From Bacillus gobiensis (GTDB lineage: Bacteria > Bacillota > Bacilli > Bacillales > Bacillaceae): a DNA stretch of 64,000 nt. Positions 54,835 to 64,000 of this stretch are shown here, piece by piece. Within the stretch, counting starts at the first letter, position 1. Each line of letters starts with the position of its first letter. The DNA is taken from NCBI RefSeq assembly GCF_001278705.1, contig NZ_CP012600.1:1612190-1676189 (forward strand), given 5' to 3'. Under the pieces are notes generated by a model, which made no database searches, was not told the DNA's origin, and saw nothing but the letters and a program-made list of their open reading frames with translations. A program made the position numbers and the translations under genes.

Positions 54835-55706
54835 TAGCTCCATTGTTTTAAAAAGGTCTCTGTTTTCAATTTTCCAAGCTCAATAAGCGCTTCTTTTTTC
54901 TCATCTGTCATTGAAAAATCGGTAGCCATTACGTGATCTGCCGGAATAAAAATAATGTTTTTTTCATGTCTGGATGCGATATGCCTTGCATCATGGGCAT
55001 CTCTCATCGTTTCAAAAAGAGCACCGAATAACTCAAATGCATGTTTGATTGAGTTTTTTGGTCGCTCTTTTTCATTTGCTGTTAAAGTCACCCCAATGAC
55101 CGGCCTTTTTTTATGCTTAGAAAAAAGCCATATAGGAAAATTGCTCAGAACCCCGCCATCTACAACAATACTTTGCCCTTGATTCGACTGCAGTTTTACA
55201 GGTTCAAAGAAATAAGGAAGGCTGCAGCTCATCCGTATAGCCCGTGCCACTGAAAAGCTATCTGGATTTAATCCGTATGACGGCAGGTCATCCGGCAAAA
55301 CCATTAGTTTTCCGTTAGTTAAATCGGAAGCAATCACTCTTAACGAATGTGGCCTTAAATCTGAAAATACAGTAACCCCTTTGTTCTTAAGCTTGACACT
55401 TAACCAGTTTTCAAATGTATCCCCTTTATATAAGCCAAGACGCCAATAGATTGATATCCATCGAAGCGCTTTAAATGGCAAGTATGGGAAAGGCTGATCC
55501 AATAAGATGTCATTATTCAATTCTTTCAGAAGCGCGATCATCTCTTTACTCGTATAGCCCGCAGCAATAAAAGCTGCGACCATTGAACCTGCACTTGTCC
55601 CCGCCACTCGAACGAAGCGAAACCCTTCGTTTTCAAGCACTTTATATGCGCCTGCTAACGCAATTCCTTTAGCTCCTCCACCAGAAAAAACGCCATCTAT
55701 ATACAT
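54831..55706 (-). CDS. yqhO: Patatin-like phospholipase YqhO
   Basis: 291 aa. Oxyanion motif GGGAKGIALAGA, nucleophile GTSAGS and the catalytic DGG in VVDGGVLSN are all present. Likely a cytoplasmic or membrane-associated lipid acyl hydrolase. Convergent with yqhP; the stop codons overlap. Confidence 0.92.
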   Translation of the reverse strand: MYIDGVFSGGGAKGIALAGAYKVLENEGFRFVRVAGTSAGSMVAAFIAAGYTSKEMIALLKELNNDILLDQPFPYLPFKALRWISIYWRLGLYKGDTFENWLSVKLKNKGVTVFSDLRPHSLRVIASDLTNGKLMVLPDDLPSYGLNPDSFSVARAIRMSCSLPYFFEPVKLQSNQGQSIVVDGGVLSNFPIWLFSKHKKRPVIGVTLTANEKERPKNSIKHAFELFGALFETMRDAHDARHIASRHEKNIIFIPADHVMATDFSMTDEKKEALIELGKLKTETFLKQWSY

Positions 55707-55801
55707 ACATGGCCCTCCCCTTTTCTTCTCCTACAATCATTTTAGGAAGGTTAAGATCAAAATAGACCAGAAAGAAAAGAGGCAAAAAGTTAAAAGAATT
55801 A

Positions 55802-55832
55802 TAAAAAGCATGCTCATTTAAGAACATGCTTA
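55802..55832 (-). terminator. mntR terminator
   Basis: AAGCATG and CATGCTT arms on the minus strand, followed by TTTTAT; overlaps the mntR stop. Confidence 0.7.
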
Positions 55833-56258
55833 CTGGTTTTCTTGCTCGTTATTTTTCTGAACCGTTATTAATTGTTCAACTCTCTCACGGTCTTCTTCGA
55901 AATATTGGACCAAATCACCAATTCGATCGATACTGTTCCAGCTGAGATGATGTTCAATTCCTTCAACATCATGGTAGATCTTCTCTTCGTCTACACCAAT
56001 GATTCGTAAAAACTGTTCTAGCAATTCATGTCTATAAACAAGCCGTTTTCCTATTTTATTGCCTTTAGGCGTAAGAACGAGGCCGCGATATTTTTCGTAT
56101 ACAAGATACTCATCTTTATCTAGTTTTTGAACCATTTTTGTAACAGAGGAGGGATGCACTTTCAAAGCTTCTGCTATGTCTGAAACCCGCGCATAGCCTT
56201 TTTCTTCAATTAAGATATAAATTTGTTCTATGTAATCTTCCATACTAACTGTCGGCAT
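55830..56258 (-). CDS. mntR: Manganese transport regulator MntR
   Basis: 142 aa. DtxR-type winged helix with metal ligands Asp8 and Glu11 ([10 protein letters not shown]), and His/Glu in RHELLEQFL and [10 protein letters not shown]. Represses manganese uptake when manganese is plentiful. Confidence 0.96.
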   Translation of the reverse strand: MPTVSMEDYIEQIYILIEEKGYARVSDIAEALKVHPSSVTKMVQKLDKDEYLVYEKYRGLVLTPKGNKIGKRLVYRHELLEQFLRIIGVDEEKIYHDVEGIEHHLSWNSIDRIGDLVQYFEEDRERVEQLITVQKNNEQENQ

Positions 56259-56445
56259 ATTACCCCTCCATTAAGCATCGCCTGCGGTAAGAAATCATTA
56301 CAAGTGTACACTATAGGTACTTAAAAAACAAGAAAATGCGATAAAGTGATCATTCATTCAGTGAGGGTTTTTATTAATCATCATACAATAGGTCACCCTC
56401 TTTCATTTTCAAGGTGACCTAATTGCGTGATAAACCTAATGGGGC

Positions 56446-57282
56446 TTATCTTTTGTAGTTCCATTTATCTGTTGAATATTTATCTGCTGCAATTTTTAAT
56501 ACTTCTTTTTCTTCTTTCTCATTCAGTTCATAAGGCTCCAGTGTCACATTCAACCCTTTTTCAAAGCCAGTTTTGAAGGCTTTCCTCGCGTCTTCGATAG
56601 TAACAGGATTTTCGATTAGCTCGTTAATGGCGACTGCTTTCTTTTTAAAGCTTTTTTGCATTCTTTCCTTTACACGCTCATTCGGGTACAAAAACAAATC
56701 AAACAGCTTATCTTCATCAAGATCAAGCAGAATCGATCCATGCTGAAGGATGACGCCCTTTTGCCTTGTTTGTGCGCTTCCTGCCACTTTTCTTCCTTCA
56801 ACGACCAGCTCGTACCATGAAGGAGCGTCAAAGCAAACAGAGCTCCTTGGATTTTTCAGCTCTGCTTTTTCTTTGTCAGATCGCGGAATTGCAAAATAAG
56901 CATCAAGCCCAAGCTCACGAAATCCTTGCAGAATCCCTTCGGAAATCACCCGGTATGCTTCAGTAACGGTGGTTGGCATTTCAGGATGATCCTCTGGGAC
57001 AATCACACTGTACGTGAGCTCTTGGTCATGGAGCACGCCTCTTCCTCCCGTTGGCCTTCTGACAAAACCAAGATTGTGATCTTTCACAGCATCAAAATTA
57101 ATTTCCTTATGTATGTTTTGAAAATAACCAACAGAAAGCGTTGGCGGATTCCATCCGTAAAAGCGAATCGTAGGCGGAATCAGTTTTTGGCTGTTCCAAT
57201 TTAATAGCGCTTCATCAAGAGCCATATTATAAGCGGGTGATTGAAAACCCGAGTCAATAAATCTCCATGTTTCTTTTTCCAT
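56446..57282 (-). CDS. lipM: Octanoyl-[acyl carrier]:protein transferase LipM
   Basis: 278 aa, BPL/LplA/LipB family. Active-site cysteine in [14 protein letters not shown], and [22 protein letters not shown]. Starts lipoate synthesis by loading octanoate onto GcvH. Hence it works with the glycine cleavage and bkd complexes nearby. Confidence 0.95.
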   Translation of the reverse strand: MEKETWRFIDSGFQSPAYNMALDEALLNWNSQKLIPPTIRFYGWNPPTLSVGYFQNIHKEINFDAVKDHNLGFVRRPTGGRGVLHDQELTYSVIVPEDHPEMPTTVTEAYRVISEGILQGFRELGLDAYFAIPRSDKEKAELKNPRSSVCFDAPSWYELVVEGRKVAGSAQTRQKGVILQHGSILLDLDEDKLFDLFLYPNERVKERMQKSFKKKAVAINELIENPVTIEDARKAFKTGFEKGLNVTLEPYELNEKEEKEVLKIAADKYSTDKWNYKR

Positions 57283-57460
57283 TGTTTCCCCTTCTTTTTA
57301 ACAGACTACTTTAAGTCTATCAAATTCTCGAGCGAAACTAAAATAATTTCAACCTTTACTGGTGACAATTGTTTTATGCTTTACTATAATAGAAGTTGTC
57401 TATCTTATCTATTTTCTATAATAGGCTAAAAGCGTGTAATAAAAGGAGTATGAAACAAGC

Positions 57461-57841
57461 ATGAATTATCTCATCCTCATCATTCTTTGTGCGGCAATTA
57501 TTATTTACTCTGTCGTTACATATATTTATCAACAACGAATCATGAAAACCCTAACAGAAGAAGAATTCCGCGCAGGCTACAGGAAAGCCCAGCTGATCGA
57601 CGTGCGCGAGCCGAAGGAATACGAAGGCGGACATATTCTCGGTGCAAGAAACATTCCATTATCACAGCTTAAACACAGAAAAGCAGAAATCAGACCTGAC
57701 AAGCCCGTCTACATTTACTGTCAAAACAATGTCAGGAGCGGACGTGCAGCTCAAACCTTACGTAAAAACGGCTGTAGAGAAATATACAACCTTAAAGGCG
57801 GTTTTAAGCAATGGAATGGGAAAATTAAGAAAAAGGGTTGA
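57461..57841 (+). CDS. yqhL: Rhodanese-like protein YqhL
   Basis: 126 aa. One N-terminal transmembrane helix, then a single rhodanese domain with active-site cysteine in IYCQNNVRSGRAAQ. Sulphur transfer is likely; a role is not known. Confidence 0.92.
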   Translation: MNYLILIILCAAIIIYSVVTYIYQQRIMKTLTEEEFRAGYRKAQLIDVREPKEYEGGHILGARNIPLSQLKHRKAEIRPDKPVYIYCQNNVRSGRAAQTLRKNGCREIYNLKGGFKQWNGKIKKKG

Positions 57842-57847
57842 TTTTTT

Positions 57848-57877
57848 GAGAGTGGCTTTGTTCCCACTCTCTTTTTT
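57848..57877 (+). terminator. yqhL terminator
   Basis: GAGAGTGG and CCACTCTC stem around a short loop, then TTTTTT on the plus strand. Confidence 0.85.
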
Positions 57878-58074
57878 GTAGTTCTCCGTAAATCATCCAT
57901 TTACTCTCTTTAGTTGTACAATTCTCTCTCGGATTGGTGCAATTCTCTCACTGGTCGGTGCATTTATTCCGATAAAATTGTTTCAAATCCGCATTCCCTT
58001 AAAATGTATCTCCTAAATGTATTATTCTAATCAAATATTCACAGGATCAAACTTAATAGTCCCAAAGCAATATA

Positions 58075-58105
58075 AAATAGACCCCCGAAGGAGGGTCTAT
58101 TTTTC
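58075..58105 (-). terminator. Terminator after the gcv operon
   Basis: AATAGACCC and GGGTCTATT stem on the minus strand, then TTAT. It lies just after the gcvPB stop. Confidence 0.75.
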
Positions 58106-58111
58106 ATGTAA

Positions 58112-59575
58112 TCACGATTCCTTCACGTACCTCAACACAGGTTTTCTCGCAGCCATTGTTTCATCCATTCGTTTCACGATCGTAGTGTGAGGGGCTTCTT
58201 GGACAATTTCCGGATTTTCTTCCGCTTCTTTGGCGATTTGAATCATGGCGTCAATAAAGGAATCGAGCGTTTCCTTGGACTCTGTTTCCGTCGGTTCAAC
58301 CATGATGCACTCTTCCACATTAAGCGGAAAATAAATCGTTGGCGGATGGTAGCCGAAGTCTAGAAGACGTTTCGCGATATCGAGTGTACGAACGCCCAAC
58401 TTTTTCTGACGTTTTCCTGACAAGACGAATTCATGCTTGCAATGCTTATCAAATGGCAAATCGTAATACGGTGCCAGGCGGCGCATCATGTAATTTGCAT
58501 TTAGGACGGCATTTTCAGTTACTTCTTTTAAGCCGTCTGGACCCATGGAACGTATATACGTATAAGCTCTCACGTTAATGCCGAAATTTCCGTAGAACGG
58601 CTTCACTCTTCCGATCGCTTCCGGTCGATCATAATCAAACGTATATCGATCCTCTTTTTTGACTAACACAGGTTTTGGCAAATACGGAATGAAGTCTTTT
58701 TTCACTCCGACTGGACCTGATCCAGGGCCGCCTCCGCCATGCGGTCCGGTAAAGGTTTTATGCAAATTCAGATGAACAACGTCAAAACCCATATCCCCTG
58801 GTCTCGCCTGGCTTAATACAGCGTTAAGGTTCGCTCCGTCATAATAAAGCTTTCCGCCTGCTTCGTGAACAATCGCAGCCATTTCCAAAATGTTTTCTTC
58901 AAACAGGCCGAGTGTGTTTGGATTTGTAAGCATGAGCGCTGCAGTTTCTTCGTTTACGACCTGCTTCAAATGCTCCAGATCGACAAGTCCTTGCTCATTG
59001 GATTTAACAGTGATTGTTTCAAAGCCGGCAACAGTTGCTGAAGCGGGATTCGTTCCGTGTGCGGAATCCGGCACGATAACCTTCGTCCGCTTCACGTCTC
59101 CTCTCGCTTCATGATAAGCGCGGATCATCATCAGCCCGGTCCACTCGCCGTGGGCTCCTGCTGCAGGCTGAAGCGTTACTTCGTCCATACCAGTAATTTC
59201 TTCGAGGTGCTCGCTTAGATCATACATCAGCTCCATTGCACCTTGAACGGTTTCTTCGTCCTGTAACGGATGGATGGATGAAAAGCCGGGAATACGGGCA
59301 ATTTTCTCATTGATTTTCGGATTGTATTTCATCGTGCACGATCCTAACGGATAAAAGCCGGAATCCACGCCGTGATTTCGCTTCGAAAGGGCGGTATAAT
59401 GCCTCATAATATCCAGCTCTGAAACTTCAGGCAGACCAGCAGGCTCTTCTCGAATATAATCTTCTCCCACAAGCTCAGATAGGCTTGCTTCGGGAATATC
59501 AAATTCAGGCAGGCTATAGCCGATTCTCCCGGGTTTTGATACTTCAAATATTAACGATTGGTCTTGGTTAGTCAC
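58112..59575 (-). CDS. gcvPB: Glycine dehydrogenase (decarboxylating) subunit 2
   Basis: 487 aa. PLP lysine in [19 protein letters not shown]. With GcvPA it decarboxylates glycine and passes the aminomethyl group to GcvH. ATG overlaps the gcvPA stop by 4 bp. Confidence 0.97.
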   Translation of the reverse strand: MTNQDQSLIFEVSKPGRIGYSLPEFDIPEASLSELVGEDYIREEPAGLPEVSELDIMRHYTALSKRNHGVDSGFYPLGSCTMKYNPKINEKIARIPGFSSIHPLQDEETVQGAMELMYDLSEHLEEITGMDEVTLQPAAGAHGEWTGLMMIRAYHEARGDVKRTKVIVPDSAHGTNPASATVAGFETITVKSNEQGLVDLEHLKQVVNEETAALMLTNPNTLGLFEENILEMAAIVHEAGGKLYYDGANLNAVLSQARPGDMGFDVVHLNLHKTFTGPHGGGGPGSGPVGVKKDFIPYLPKPVLVKKEDRYTFDYDRPEAIGRVKPFYGNFGINVRAYTYIRSMGPDGLKEVTENAVLNANYMMRRLAPYYDLPFDKHCKHEFVLSGKRQKKLGVRTLDIAKRLLDFGYHPPTIYFPLNVEECIMVEPTETESKETLDSFIDAMIQIAKEAEENPEIVQEAPHTTIVKRMDETMAARKPVLRYVKES

Positions 59576-60915
59576 TTGATTTCCCCCAATTCCTGCAAAA
59601 ATAGATCAATTTCATCCTTTGTCCGGAGCTCTGTTACAGCAACCAGCATATGGTTTTCGAGCTTTGCATCCACTTTTCCAAGATCAAACCCGCCGATAAT
59701 CTCTTTTTCCAAAAGACGCTGATTTGCTTTCTTCACAGAAACATTCAATTTAATTACAAATTCATTAAATATTGGCCCATCATACAAAACCTCAAGCCCG
59801 AGAGAAATGGCTTTCTGTTTTGCATAGTTTGCTTTTTGAATGTTTTGCCAAGCGATTTCTTTTACTCCTTCTTTGCCCAATGCTGTCATTGCTACAGAAG
59901 CTGCAAGTGCATTCAGCGCCTGATTCGAACAAATATTAGAGGTAGCTTTGTCCCGGCGAATATGCTGTTCTCTCGCTTGCAAGGTTAAGACGAATCCTCG
60001 TTTTCCATTTTCATCGGTTGTCTGCCCCACTAACCGGCCGGGAACCTTTCTCATTAACTTTTTGGTCACTGCAAAATATCCGCAATGCGGTCCGCCAAAC
60101 GCAGCAGGAATGCCAAACGGCTGGGCATCACCTACGACGATATCAGCGCCAAAGTGTCCAGGCGGCGTTAAAATTCCAAGCGCCAGCGGATTAGATGAAA
60201 CGACGAACAGCCCTTTTCCTTTATGCGCAATTTTTTCGATTGCCTTTAACGGCTCGATTTGTCCGTAAAAATTCGGATATTGGACGAGAACCGCTGCTGT
60301 TTCATCACATACGGCTTCTTCAAGCGCCTCAAGGTCGGTTACTCCATTTTTTTCAGGAATGACGACTACCTCCAAGTACTGGCCATTCGCATATGTTGTT
60401 AACACATCTCTTGATTCCGGATGAACCGTTTCAGAAACGACAATTTTCTTCTTCTTTGTATGGCCGGCAGCAAGCATCGCTGCCTCTGCAAAAGAAGTCC
60501 CTCCGTCATACATTGACGAATTACTAATGTCCATGCCGGTTAACTCACAAATCATTGTTTGAAATTCAAAAATTGCTTGAAGCTCTCCTTGAGAAATTTC
60601 CGGTTGATACGGAGTATAAGCTGTATAGAACTCGGACCTGGAAATGACATGGTCAACGATCACAGGGGCATAATGATCATAAACACCTGCTCCAAGAAAG
60701 GAGGCGTACGTTGTTGTATCCGCATTTTTTGCTGCGAGCTTTGCTAGCTCTCTCGTAAGTTCTGTTTCGGATTTTGCTTTTTTTATGTTGTACTCTCGAT
60801 TGAACCTTACTTTTTCGGGGATATCTGAAAATAAATCATCCACACTTAGAGCGCCAATCGCATCAAGCATGTCTTTTTTGTCTTGATCTGTTGCTGGTAA
60901 ATAACGATGCTTCAT
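59572..60915 (-). CDS. gcvPA: Glycine dehydrogenase (decarboxylating) subunit 1
   Basis: 447 aa, PLP-fold subunit lacking the PLP lysine, as normal for the split P-protein. Motifs [14 protein letters not shown] and [12 protein letters not shown]. Lies 18 bp after gcvT. Confidence 0.97.
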   Translation of the reverse strand: MKHRYLPATDQDKKDMLDAIGALSVDDLFSDIPEKVRFNREYNIKKAKSETELTRELAKLAAKNADTTTYASFLGAGVYDHYAPVIVDHVISRSEFYTAYTPYQPEISQGELQAIFEFQTMICELTGMDISNSSMYDGGTSFAEAAMLAAGHTKKKKIVVSETVHPESRDVLTTYANGQYLEVVVIPEKNGVTDLEALEEAVCDETAAVLVQYPNFYGQIEPLKAIEKIAHKGKGLFVVSSNPLALGILTPPGHFGADIVVGDAQPFGIPAAFGGPHCGYFAVTKKLMRKVPGRLVGQTTDENGKRGFVLTLQAREQHIRRDKATSNICSNQALNALAASVAMTALGKEGVKEIAWQNIQKANYAKQKAISLGLEVLYDGPIFNEFVIKLNVSVKKANQRLLEKEIIGGFDLGKVDAKLENHMLVAVTELRTKDEIDLFLQELGEIK

Positions 60916-60933
60916 ATCCTCATTCCTTTCAAT

Positions 60934-62028
60934 TTATTTTTGGCGTTTATAAAAAGGCGTTTTTACAACCTTTGCTTTTAAAACTCTTGATCGAACTTGT
61001 ACATCAACAATCGTGCCTGGCTCGCTATGCTCCTTCGCGATTAAAGCAAGCCCGATGTTTTTTTTCAAGGTTGGCGATTGTGTTCCAGTCGTTACTTCTC
61101 CAACCAATTCACCTTGAACGAACACTTGATAACCGTGGCGCGGGATACCTTTTTCAATCATTTCAAGCCCCACCATTTTTCTCTGCACACCGTTCTCTTT
61201 CTGATCAGCCAACACAGACTTTCCGAAAAAGTCTGACTCTTTCCCCGTTTTAACGGCAAAACCTATTCCCGCTTCAATCGGAGTGATATCCTTTGTTAGT
61301 TCCTGTCCGTAAAGAGGAAGTCTCGCTTCAAAGCGCAGCGTATCTCTTGCTCCCAATCCGCATGGGATGAGACCATCTTGCTTTCCGGCTTCAAGCAAAA
61401 GCGTCCAAATCTCTTTAGCCGACCCGCTCTCACAATAAATTTCAAAGCCGTCTTCTCCGGTATAGCCTGTTCTTGATACGAGTGCCTTTTCGCTTCCAAT
61501 GCTTACGTCCTCTTTAAAATAAAAAGGTTTCAACTGCGATAGGTTCTCATCTGTTACCTTTTGAAGGATACCGGCTGCAAGCGGACCTTGAATCGCAAGC
61601 AGGCAGATCTCGTCTGAACGATTAATCAAACTCACATCGCCTGTTTGATGCTTTTCCATCCAAGCGATATCTTTTTCAATATTTGAAGCATTGATCACTA
61701 CGAGATAAAGATTTTCATTCCTTTTGTAGACAAGGAGATCATCGACTGTCCCGCCGTCTTCGTAGCACATAGCGCTGTAAAGAGCCTGCCCCTCTTTGAG
61801 TAATGACACGTCATTAGTAAGAAGCCGCTGCAAAAATTCAAGGCTGTCCTCACCCCTAACTTCGACTTCACCCATATGCGAGACGTCAAATAACCCAGCC
61901 TTTGACCGGACCGCTTCATGCTCTCCTTTTATTGAAGAAAATTGGACTGGAAGCTCCCAGCCTCCGAAATCAATCGTTTTTCCGCCGTAATCCTTATACA
62001 AATCGAATAATGGAGTTCTTTTTAGCAC
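60934..62028 (-). CDS. gcvT: Glycine cleavage aminomethyltransferase (T-protein)
   Basis: 364 aa, full length, with the folate-binding family motif [13 protein letters not shown] and the C-terminal barrel. First gene of gcvT-gcvPA-gcvPB, under the glycine riboswitch. Confidence 0.97.
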   Translation of the reverse strand: MLKRTPLFDLYKDYGGKTIDFGGWELPVQFSSIKGEHEAVRSKAGLFDVSHMGEVEVRGEDSLEFLQRLLTNDVSLLKEGQALYSAMCYEDGGTVDDLLVYKRNENLYLVVINASNIEKDIAWMEKHQTGDVSLINRSDEICLLAIQGPLAAGILQKVTDENLSQLKPFYFKEDVSIGSEKALVSRTGYTGEDGFEIYCESGSAKEIWTLLLEAGKQDGLIPCGLGARDTLRFEARLPLYGQELTKDITPIEAGIGFAVKTGKESDFFGKSVLADQKENGVQRKMVGLEMIEKGIPRHGYQVFVQGELVGEVTTGTQSPTLKKNIGLALIAKEHSEPGTIVDVQVRSRVLKAKVVKTPFYKRQK

Positions 62029-62067
62029 ATGGTTTCCCCCTTTAGATTTTAATCAGTTTCAATTGCA

Positions 62068-62118
62068 CGAAAAAAGGACAGAAAAACCCCATGAAACATA
62101 AAAGGGTTCTCTGTCCTT
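62068..62118 (-). terminator. Riboswitch-controlled terminator ahead of gcvT
   Basis: AGGACAGA and TCTGTCCT form a long stem with GGG/CCC extension, followed by TTTTTT on the minus strand. The first arm overlaps the end of aptamer 2, so ligand binding can prevent termination. Confidence 0.85.
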
Positions 62119-62302
62119 GCACCTGAAAGTTTACTTTGCCTTAATCAAAGCTTTCCTCTTTGGTGGTTTGCCATACCATCATGCCAAACTCTCTCCAGAG
62201 TTGCGTCAAGCAAGAGTTCTTTTGCCTGAGAGATTCACAAATTTGTTTGCTCCTTCGGCGCCCGGGATTGGATCCACAAAGTCTCTCCTCTTGCTATCAT
62301 CC
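62108..62302 (-). promoter_or_regulatory. Tandem glycine riboswitch
   Basis: Two glycine aptamers on the minus strand. The first has GAGGAGAGAC, GCCGAAGGAGCAA and CTCTCAGGCAAAAG; the second has CTGGAGAGAG, CACCAAAGAGGAAAGC and TTTCAGGTGCAAGGAC. A linker joins them as in the known class, and a terminator follows, so glycine should turn the gcv operon on. Confidence 0.95.
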
Positions 62303-62365
62303 GCTCATATTTTTTGTTTTGATGGACATACTGTATGTAAATTGTTGTTGATACGTACTATCAAT

Positions 62366-62394
62366 ATCCTAACATCATAAAAAGATTTGGGCAA
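62366..62394 (-). promoter_or_regulatory. Likely promoter of the glycine riboswitch-gcv operon
   Basis: TTGCCC (62389-62394), 17 bp, TAGGAT (62366-62371) on the minus strand, upstream of aptamer 1. Confidence 0.5.
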
Positions 62395-62534
62395 TAGAAA
62401 ATGGTTAACATTTTATTCAATACAACTTTCAAATGTTCGCTTTTCGAACAATCTTCTTGTTTCATTTCGTAATATTTTATTAAAATAGATTAATTTAGGA
62501 ACATTCAGTTTGCAAAAAAGGTGGTCTGCTGTCT

Positions 62535-64000
62535 ATGAATCCTCAAATACAAACAGAGCAGGATTGGCAAGAACAATTTCTGACTCATCTAAAAAATGAC
62601 GGGCCCTGGTCGCCTTGGAGCTTATATAAGCTATCTTATGAAGTACAAGAAAGGCTTGCGATTCCCTCATTTGAAGGTTTGCTCGCCCCTAAATTTCTCC
62701 CTGATTTCACACCTCTTCCCCATCAGCTGGAGGTTGCGCAAAAGGTCGTAGAAAAAATGAATGGAAAAGCCATTCTTGCAGATGAGGTCGGTCTGGGAAA
62801 AACGGTTGAAGCCGGCTTGATAATGAAGGAATACATGATCAGGGGCCTGGCAAAAAAAATCCTCATCCTTGTTCCTGCGTCTCTGGTTTCCCAATGGGTA
62901 AAGGAGCTTCGGGAAAAATTTTTAATCCCGGCAGTTGAACAGAAAAAGAGCTACGTATGGGAGCAATGTGATGTCGTCGTTTCTTCTATCGACACAGCCA
63001 AGCGTTCGCCTCACAAAGAAATTGTTTTATCGCTTCCTTATGATCTAGTGATTATTGATGAAGCTCACAAACTGAAAAACAACAAAACGAAAAACTATGA
63101 ATTTGTCCGGACGCTAAAGAAAAAATATTGCCTATTGCTAACTGCCACCCCGATTCAAAATAAAATTGAAGAGATTTTCAACCTTGTTTCCTTGTTAAAA
63201 CCGGGACATCTGGGGAATGAAACAGTATTTAGCGAAGCTTATTCAAAGCAGAAATTATCAATAGAAGAGCAGGATCATTTGAAAAATTTAGTCAATAAAG
63301 TGATGATTCGCAACAGGCGCCAAAATACGGGTGTCGATTGGACAAAAAGGCTGGTTAAAACGATTTCGGTTACTTTATCGCCAACCGAAGAAGCGTTATA
63401 TAAGGAAATCACAGAGCTCAGAAGGAACAAAGAAGAAGCTTCAAGCGCTTTCTCTATTATGACACTGGAACGAGAATGCTGTTCCAGCAGGGAAGCCGTT
63501 TATATGACATTAAAGAAAATGATCGACAATCAGGAGAAGCAAACCCCTGCCATTCACATGGATGCCATTGAACGATTGATGGAACAAATTAACCAAGTGA
63601 CGCAAAACTCAAAAGCAATCGAGGTTGTCGAGCTAATAAAGAAAATAAATGATAAAGTTGTCATTTTCACTGAATATCGTGCCTCACAAATTTATCTGCA
63701 GTGGTTCTTACAGCAAAACGGCATCAGCTCTGTTCCATTCCGAGGAGGGTTTAAACGAGGGAAAAAAGATTGGATGAAGGAGCTTTTTCGGAATAAGGTT
63801 CAGGTATTAATAGCGACAGAAGCAGGAGGAGAGGGAATCAACCTTCAATTCTGCAGCTCCATCATTAACTACGATCTGCCTTGGAATCCAATGCGGCTTG
63901 AACAAAGAATCGGAAGGATACACCGATTCGGTCAAACGAGAGACGTACAAATCTATAATATGGCGACAAAAAACACAATTGAAGAACATATATTAAAGCT
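62535..64000 (+). CDS. yqhH: SNF2-family helicase YqhH (3' end outside window)
   Basis: 488 codons, open to the end of the window. Walker A ADEVGLGKTVEAG, motif II DEAH, TATP, then the second helicase domain with TEAGGEGINLQFC and EQRIGRIHRFGQ. SNF2/RapA-type ATPase that moves along DNA or remodels RNA polymerase complexes. Start ATG 62535 behind AAGGTGG. Confidence 0.93.
   Translation, partial: MNPQIQTEQDWQEQFLTHLKNDGPWSPWSLYKLSYEVQERLAIPSFEGLLAPKFLPDFTPLPHQLEVAQKVVEKMNGKAILADEVGLGKTVEAGLIMKEYMIRGLAKKILILVPASLVSQWVKELREKFLIPAVEQKKSYVWEQCDVVVSSIDTAKRSPHKEIVLSLPYDLVIIDEAHKLKNNKTKNYEFVRTLKKKYCLLLTATPIQNKIEEIFNLVSLLKPGHLGNETVFSEAYSKQKLSIEEQDHLKNLVNKVMIRNRRQNTGVDWTKRLVKTISVTLSPTEEALYKEITELRRNKEEASSAFSIMTLERECCSSREAVYMTLKKMIDNQEKQTPAIHMDAIERLMEQINQVTQNSKAIEVVELIKKINDKVVIFTEYRASQIYLQWFLQQNGISSVPFRGGFKRGKKDWMKELFRNKVQVLIATEAGGEGINLQFCSSIINYDLPWNPMRLEQRIGRIHRFGQTRDVQIYNMATKNTIEEHILK

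Noticed and set aside
1..64000. CRISPR arrays, tRNA or rRNA genes, insertion sequences with transposases
   Set aside because: No regular repeat-spacer pattern, no cloverleaf-like or rRNA sequence and no DDE transposase was recognised by eye; a tRNAscan or ISfinder search was not possible.

Overview
The window is chromosomal DNA of an endospore-forming Bacillaceae. Gene order follows the Bacillus subtilis bkd to yqhH arc almost gene for gene: bkdB-bkdAB-bkdAA-lpdV-buk-bcd-ptb-bkdR-yqzF, then spo0A-spoIVB-recN-argR-tlyA-dxs-ispA-xseB-xseA-folD-nusB-yqhY-accC-accB-spoIIIAH..AA-yqhV-efp-yqhT-yqhS-yqhR, divergent yqhQ-yqhP, then yqhO-mntR-lipM-yqhL-gcvPB-gcvPA-gcvT-yqhH. Nearly everything is on the minus strand. 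The species cannot be named from the sequence alone.

Region by region. 1-435 is the start of a macrolide-type UDP-glycosyltransferase behind a promoter with a palindromic operator. 700-10700 is the branched-chain keto-acid catabolic operon and its sigma-54 activator BkdR. 10.8-15.3 kb is a patchy accessory stretch: YqzF, an SGNH hydrolase, BioY with a BirA operator, several small proteins, a frameshifted sspH-like gene and an acetyltransferase without a normal start codon. 15308-30574 is an integrated mobile element. 30.5-64 kb is conserved core: sporulation control (Spo0A, SpoIVB), DNA repair, isoprenoid precursors, fatty acid synthesis (AccBC), the spoIIIA channel operon, EF-P, lipoate and glycine cleavage metabolism with a tandem glycine riboswitch, and the start of a SNF2 helicase.

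The main discovery candidate is the 15.2-kb element. It sits in the 3' end of the sporulation master gene spo0A. An 81-bp direct repeat (one mismatch, 71 bp perfect) bounds it. The displaced original spo0A tail, ending in HKAS, lies at 15292-15388 next to its own terminator. The functional spo0A now ends with codons supplied by the element (KNAS). A tyrosine integrase lies beside the spo0A-proximal end, and four TTTATCGGT motifs, two near each end, look like integrase arm sites. Inside are a divergent promoter pair with a small Xre repressor, a second XerC-like recombinase, two replication-type winged-helix proteins, an HNH nuclease, a lipoprotein, a terminase-small-subunit-like protein at the far end, and many small unknown genes. 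No capsid, portal, tail, large terminase or conjugation gene is seen. This layout fits a phage satellite (PICI-like) or an integrated phage-plasmid better than a full prophage, but that is inference.
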